NCBI GenBank assembly: GCA_037447655.1
Contig: JBBHKE010002654.1
Coordinates: 1-42,577 of the forward strand
Source: Zygnema cylindricum
Taxonomy: Eukaryota; Streptophyta; Zygnematophyceae; Zygnematales; Zygnemataceae
Direction of reading: 5' to 3'
Length of the DNA: 42,577 nt
A program made the position numbers and the translations under genes. Shown in pieces: positions 35,646-41,000 of the stretch. The notes under the pieces are model-generated. The model made no database searches. It was not told the DNA's origin and saw nothing but the letters and a program-made list of their open reading frames with translations. Position 1 is the first letter of the stretch. Every line of letters begins with the position of its first letter.

Positions 35646-37987
35646 TATGTAATAATAATAATAATATATAAATATATTTATATGTGCGCAATGCGTAACG
35701 TATATTTATGTATATAATGTATCGGGCGAATGGCAATGTGTAATATCATGCATCGTATGTTATGGCGAAAATGCGTATTATGGTATGCGTGTGCGTGTGC
35801 GTATGTGCGTGATCGTGTAATGCGTATGTATGCTGTACGTAAATATGTCATGCGATCGTTGCGTATGCGTAATGCGTATGCGTGTGCGTGATGGCGTGTA
35901 TGCGTATGCGTAATGCGTAATACGTATGCGTATGCGTATGCGTAATGCGTATGCGTATGCGTAATGCGTATGCGTAATGCATATGCGTATGCGTAATGCG
36001 GTAATGCGTAATCGTATGCGTCATGCGTATGCGTATACGTATGCGTAATGCGTATGTACGTAATGCGTAATGCGTATGCGTATGCGTAATGCGTAATGCA
36101 ATGTCGTATGCGTATGCGTATGCGTCACCTCCTCTCCATTATACCATATATACCCTTCCATATCCTCCATCTATCTATACTATGCTCCCCATATATATAC
36201 ATTATATATACATATACATGCTACATATACATGCACATATGCATAGGCGATATACATATACATATATGCATGTACATGTCATGTATATATGCATCATGCA
36301 TATTTACATGCTAATGTCTTTATACATATTTATATTTATGTATATGTATATCTATGTGCATGTATATGTATGTCTATATAAACATATATAAAAATAGTGT
36401 ATACATGCATACATATGTGTATGTAAACTATTATCATGTAAATAAAATAAAATTGTAAAATCATGTGTTGATGGTAAAACATAGTATAATATGTGTGTAT
36501 GTTGTTATTATATGTTATATGTTATTAATAAAAACACATGTTTTATACATACATTATATGTAGCTATGGCATATTTATTTCATATATCTATATGTATGTG
36601 AATATATATATATATATACATACATATATATATAAATACAATGACATATACATATATTTGTATATACATATATATATTTATATATTTATATTTATATATA
36701 TATATATATATTTGTATATATATATATATTTATATTTTTGTATTTGTGTGCACAAAGATTGTGGTTTATGTATGATAAATTTTACATGTCTTACTACAAT
36801 TCAGTGACAATTAGTTCAATGGACTTGGACAAATGGTGACAAGGCACTCGAGTTTTTTTTGCTATCTTTCTTCCTCTCATCTATATTGCTGTTGGTTTTT
36901 TGTGTTTTTTTCCTTTTGTGGGGACCTGGTCTCTTGAAACAAAAAAATATATATTTCCATTTTACTACTTGTTTTGTTCCTTTTTGCAATGTTATCAATG
37001 ATATGATAAATAATTAGACTTTCCATCTTTTTTTCCCCCTTTCCTTTTCTCTTTTCTTCTACTTAACCTTCTACAGTAGCAATTTTCTTTTGTTTCGTTT
37101 TATTAATTTATTTTCTTTTGTGTCCCAGCCGTATATCATCACAAACTCGTTTTCAATTCCCTTTCTCTTTCTTTTAACTTTTCGTCCTCATTTTTTTTGT
37201 TTTTTTTTTGTTATTTTTTTCATTAAACCTTGGAATTCTAGTTTTACTTCATTATTTTCTATTTCTATTTCCGGTTGTAGCTTTATATGTCATCGATATT
37301 CTTTCTGACTCACTCTCTCCTTCTCCCATCCCCTCTCCCACGTCCTCGACCTCTTCCTCTCCCTCTCTATTTCCCTCTCCCTTTTCCTCTCCCTCTCTAT
37401 TTCCCTCTCCCTTTTCCTCTCCCTCTCTCTCTCTCTCGTCAGCCTTGCAGACAACCCTGTATGCCAAACTACAACCGACCAGAATGTTCGTGACCTATGT
37501 AAAGACACTGCTGGAGTTATGAATGACTATAAGGACATAACTTTTTGCGATGGAAATTGTTCTAATGGGAACCTACCGAATCCATATTTATTTTTTATGA
37601 ACAATTCTTGTACTTGTTCAGGATTTCTCAACATTACGATCATTGTTGGAAATTCTTTATTGGCTTATATTTCTAAAAGGGCGATAAACACTACAAGGGG
37701 TGTGGAGTTGCGGTGCTCTTTCCGTTGATCCATACCAGGTAAAAGTTTGGTTAGTTTTTTTTTTTAATTGGGTTTTTGACTTCATGGAGTTACTTTTTTG
37801 TCTTTTTCGTCGTTCCTTATCATGCTTAAGTTTGTTAATTAAGTTTGTTTATTTATTTTGTTTTGTTTTTGCCGTTTGTTTTTTGTTTTTTTTTTTGGTT
37901 TTTGTTTTTTAGGTTTAATGCAGCCTTTTAGTTTTACTGGTTCTTTAGGGCCAGGGTTTTGAACAGGTATAGTCTGGTCTTAGTCTG

Positions 37988-38025
<38 letters not shown>

Positions 38026-41000
38026 TATATTAATCTGTATGTGTATGTGTATACAATGGAGAATAATTGCAAAAAAAAAGATAAGCTTTTTTGGAGTAAA
38101 GAGGTCATTAGAGAATATTTGGCAGTAATTTTCTGTAAATAACAAGCTACACCGTGAATCTTTATTAGCCTTATGTACTCTATATCGGCACCCTAAAATT
38201 TTGACATTGATACCTTAAATAGAATAAATTACACTATTTAAGGACGTGGACCATAATCTGCCACGTCTCCCGACACTAAATTAGAATGAATGACGCTAAT
38301 TTTTTCTTTACTCTAATAATTTTTATAGTCTAATAACAAATCGCGGTGTAGGTTTTATCTGAACATGTGCTTTTGTTTTAATTTTGGGTGGGTATATTTT
38401 CTTGTTTTTCTTTTCGAATGTTAGTTCTTTATCCAATGAAACCAGAAGTTGAGTTTCATCAGTTTTTTTTCAGTTCATTTTCCTGAATCTTGGAGTAGAC
38501 CCAGATGCGCTAGAATTTTAATTAAGAAAAATATAAATAGTTATTTTTCGTATTTTCCTTTCCTTTTACATTCAACAAAATACGATAGATCGATAGATTC
38601 TTTCACCAAATACCAGGGGTGATCTGAATAATCTAAATTTTCCGTAAAGTTTGTTATTTCTTTTGCTTTTTGTTATGGGATTCGACGTTTCTTTCTGTTG
38701 CATGTTCAATATTCAGCCTCTTATTCTGATTAATTATTATTGTTATTATTATTATTTTTTTTCTTTTGCAGATTTATGTGGCTTCCACAAAGCTTACAGG
38801 TGACGACGATTCTTTAGAATTCAATTTACAAATTTTTAATACTGATAAAAATTCGCCCCCTCCACAAATAAAAAAATTGCTCCAAATTTTTAATTCAGAT
38901 TTTACGGTAGAAAGGCTCGGCACGGTCGATGGATACAAATTTATTTCTGAAGTGATTTATACCCCTGGTGAGTAAGACCGCTTCATTGATATCTGTATTT
39001 ATTTAATTTTAATACCAACCATTTTTCTGGTTTCTTAAGGTTTTCTGAGGTTTGCCTGTTTGAACTACAAAATCAAATCTTTAGACATTCAACAATTTTT
39101 CTTTCTCTTTTTCTTTTTTGTTTAGTATTCGAAAATATGGAAGTTATAAAGCGGTTAAATAGCAAGATTCACAAAACTAGCTTCAAGTGAATTTATCCCT
39201 TGCCTTTTTTTTTTTTCCGTAAAATAAATCCTTATTCGATATAATTTCTTAAATGTACCTTTAGGTCATCATTTCTTACCTATCCTTTTTTTTTCCCTTC
39301 TTTGTGGTATGCAGCACCGCCTCCCCCTCCCTCTCCTTCCCCCCCTCTCCCTCCTACATCACCTCTCGCTATTTCAGAGGGTAAAAATGGATCAGGTAAT
39401 TTTTTTCATTTTTTTATACCATATTTACTATATCTAATTTTGCCATGTTCTCAAACTGACCTTCCAAAACGTACGTTTTTGAATTCCCCATGGGAAGTTG
39501 TCCAACAAGAACTCTAAAAACAATGTGACGGTAAGAAAACCGTAATGAAATTTTCGTCTGTGACTTTGGTCACGTGACATGATCATGAGGAAAATCGCGA
39601 TTCTGTAATCCATATTTTATCAATCATTTTATCGCAACTTCAATTTATTAATAGAAGACGCGTGAGGGCTCGAAGTATAATTATTTTAGTACGAAATTAA
39701 AGTAATTTAATACGACGACTCCATCAATCAATGTATACTAATTTCATATGGTGAATGATGTCACGATTGAAAATCGGAAACCTCTGTGATTAAAAGTACA
39801 GGTAAGGTGAAAACAATACTGTAGTTTGCCTGCCCGGAAAATGTTTAACTGTAATAACGGTCGGCATTGTGTTGTGTTTGGGTAAATTTCCTAAAGAGAT
39901 AATTGAGATAACCGATATTGTATATTATCGGTTATCCCAAAGAAAAGAGTTTCGATATATCGCTCCGGCCCGAGGAAATAGTTATCGGCCATAAATATGT
40001 AAACATACCGTATCAAAATACACTATAGTACGAAATAAAATACCAAAAGTTCAGGGCAGAACCACTATAGGTTTACGCTTCATACCCTACAGTTATCGCT
40101 TTAATTATTTATTAGCATTTGGGGCTGATATATCGGTGAAATATCGTGATGATTTCTTTACCGATATATTGTACTGATATATTGATTGACGGTAGGTAAA
40201 AAAAAAGGTACATATCGATCATCGGTCAGAGGCTACCGCTAAACATAACACTGCAAATTACAGTAATTTTAGTACGACATATCGGAATCAAAGAAATTTC
40301 GTATGATAACTCGTACTCAAACGTAATTTGGTGCGTATTCTATTCTCCAGGAGTACAAGGATGGTTGATTGCGGTGATCCGTCCGTATCCATATCCTTAT
40401 CGTTTCCATTTATTTCTTCCTCAATTCCATTCCATCTTTTATCCATTGTCCATTCCACTTCCATTCCTCCATTCCATGTATCCTTTCCCTCCTCCCTCCC
40501 TTCCATTCCTCCCTCCCTCTTTCTTCTTTCTTCCCCCTCCCTCCTTCCACCCTCCTTCCTTCCTTCCTCCCTCCACTCCTCCTTCTATTTGGAGGGGCAC
40601 ATCTTCCTCTTTCCTTCTCTTTCTATGCCTATCCAGTTACAAAATATTGCAGGGACGGATTTTTCCTATGCATTTTCTTCCGTTTTTTTCTTTTTTTTTT
40701 CTTACAAAAGAATTAATGTCGATAAATTGACATGTATGTGTATGCATACAATGGTTAATCATTTCTTAATGTATCTTGTATTTTTCATTTTTTAAAATAA
40801 ATCAATATCATCCAAATTAACGTCTTGTGATTTTCCTTTTCATTTTATTAACAAATGCAGCGCATACTATAGTCTCCGCACATTCAGTGATTTGTGTTAC
40901 ATGTAAACTCAGCTAGTATACAGCAGTAAGAAAATACAATATTGATTTAGTGGTAATAAAGAAAGATAAGATTTTATAAATTTTTATCTGCTTAGCATAA

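Noticed and set aside
40328-40795. Long Phe/Pro/Ser-rich frames of 155 and 121 codons
   Set aside because: Mainly CT tract; only the 81-bp section 40653-40733 has splice signals and phase support.
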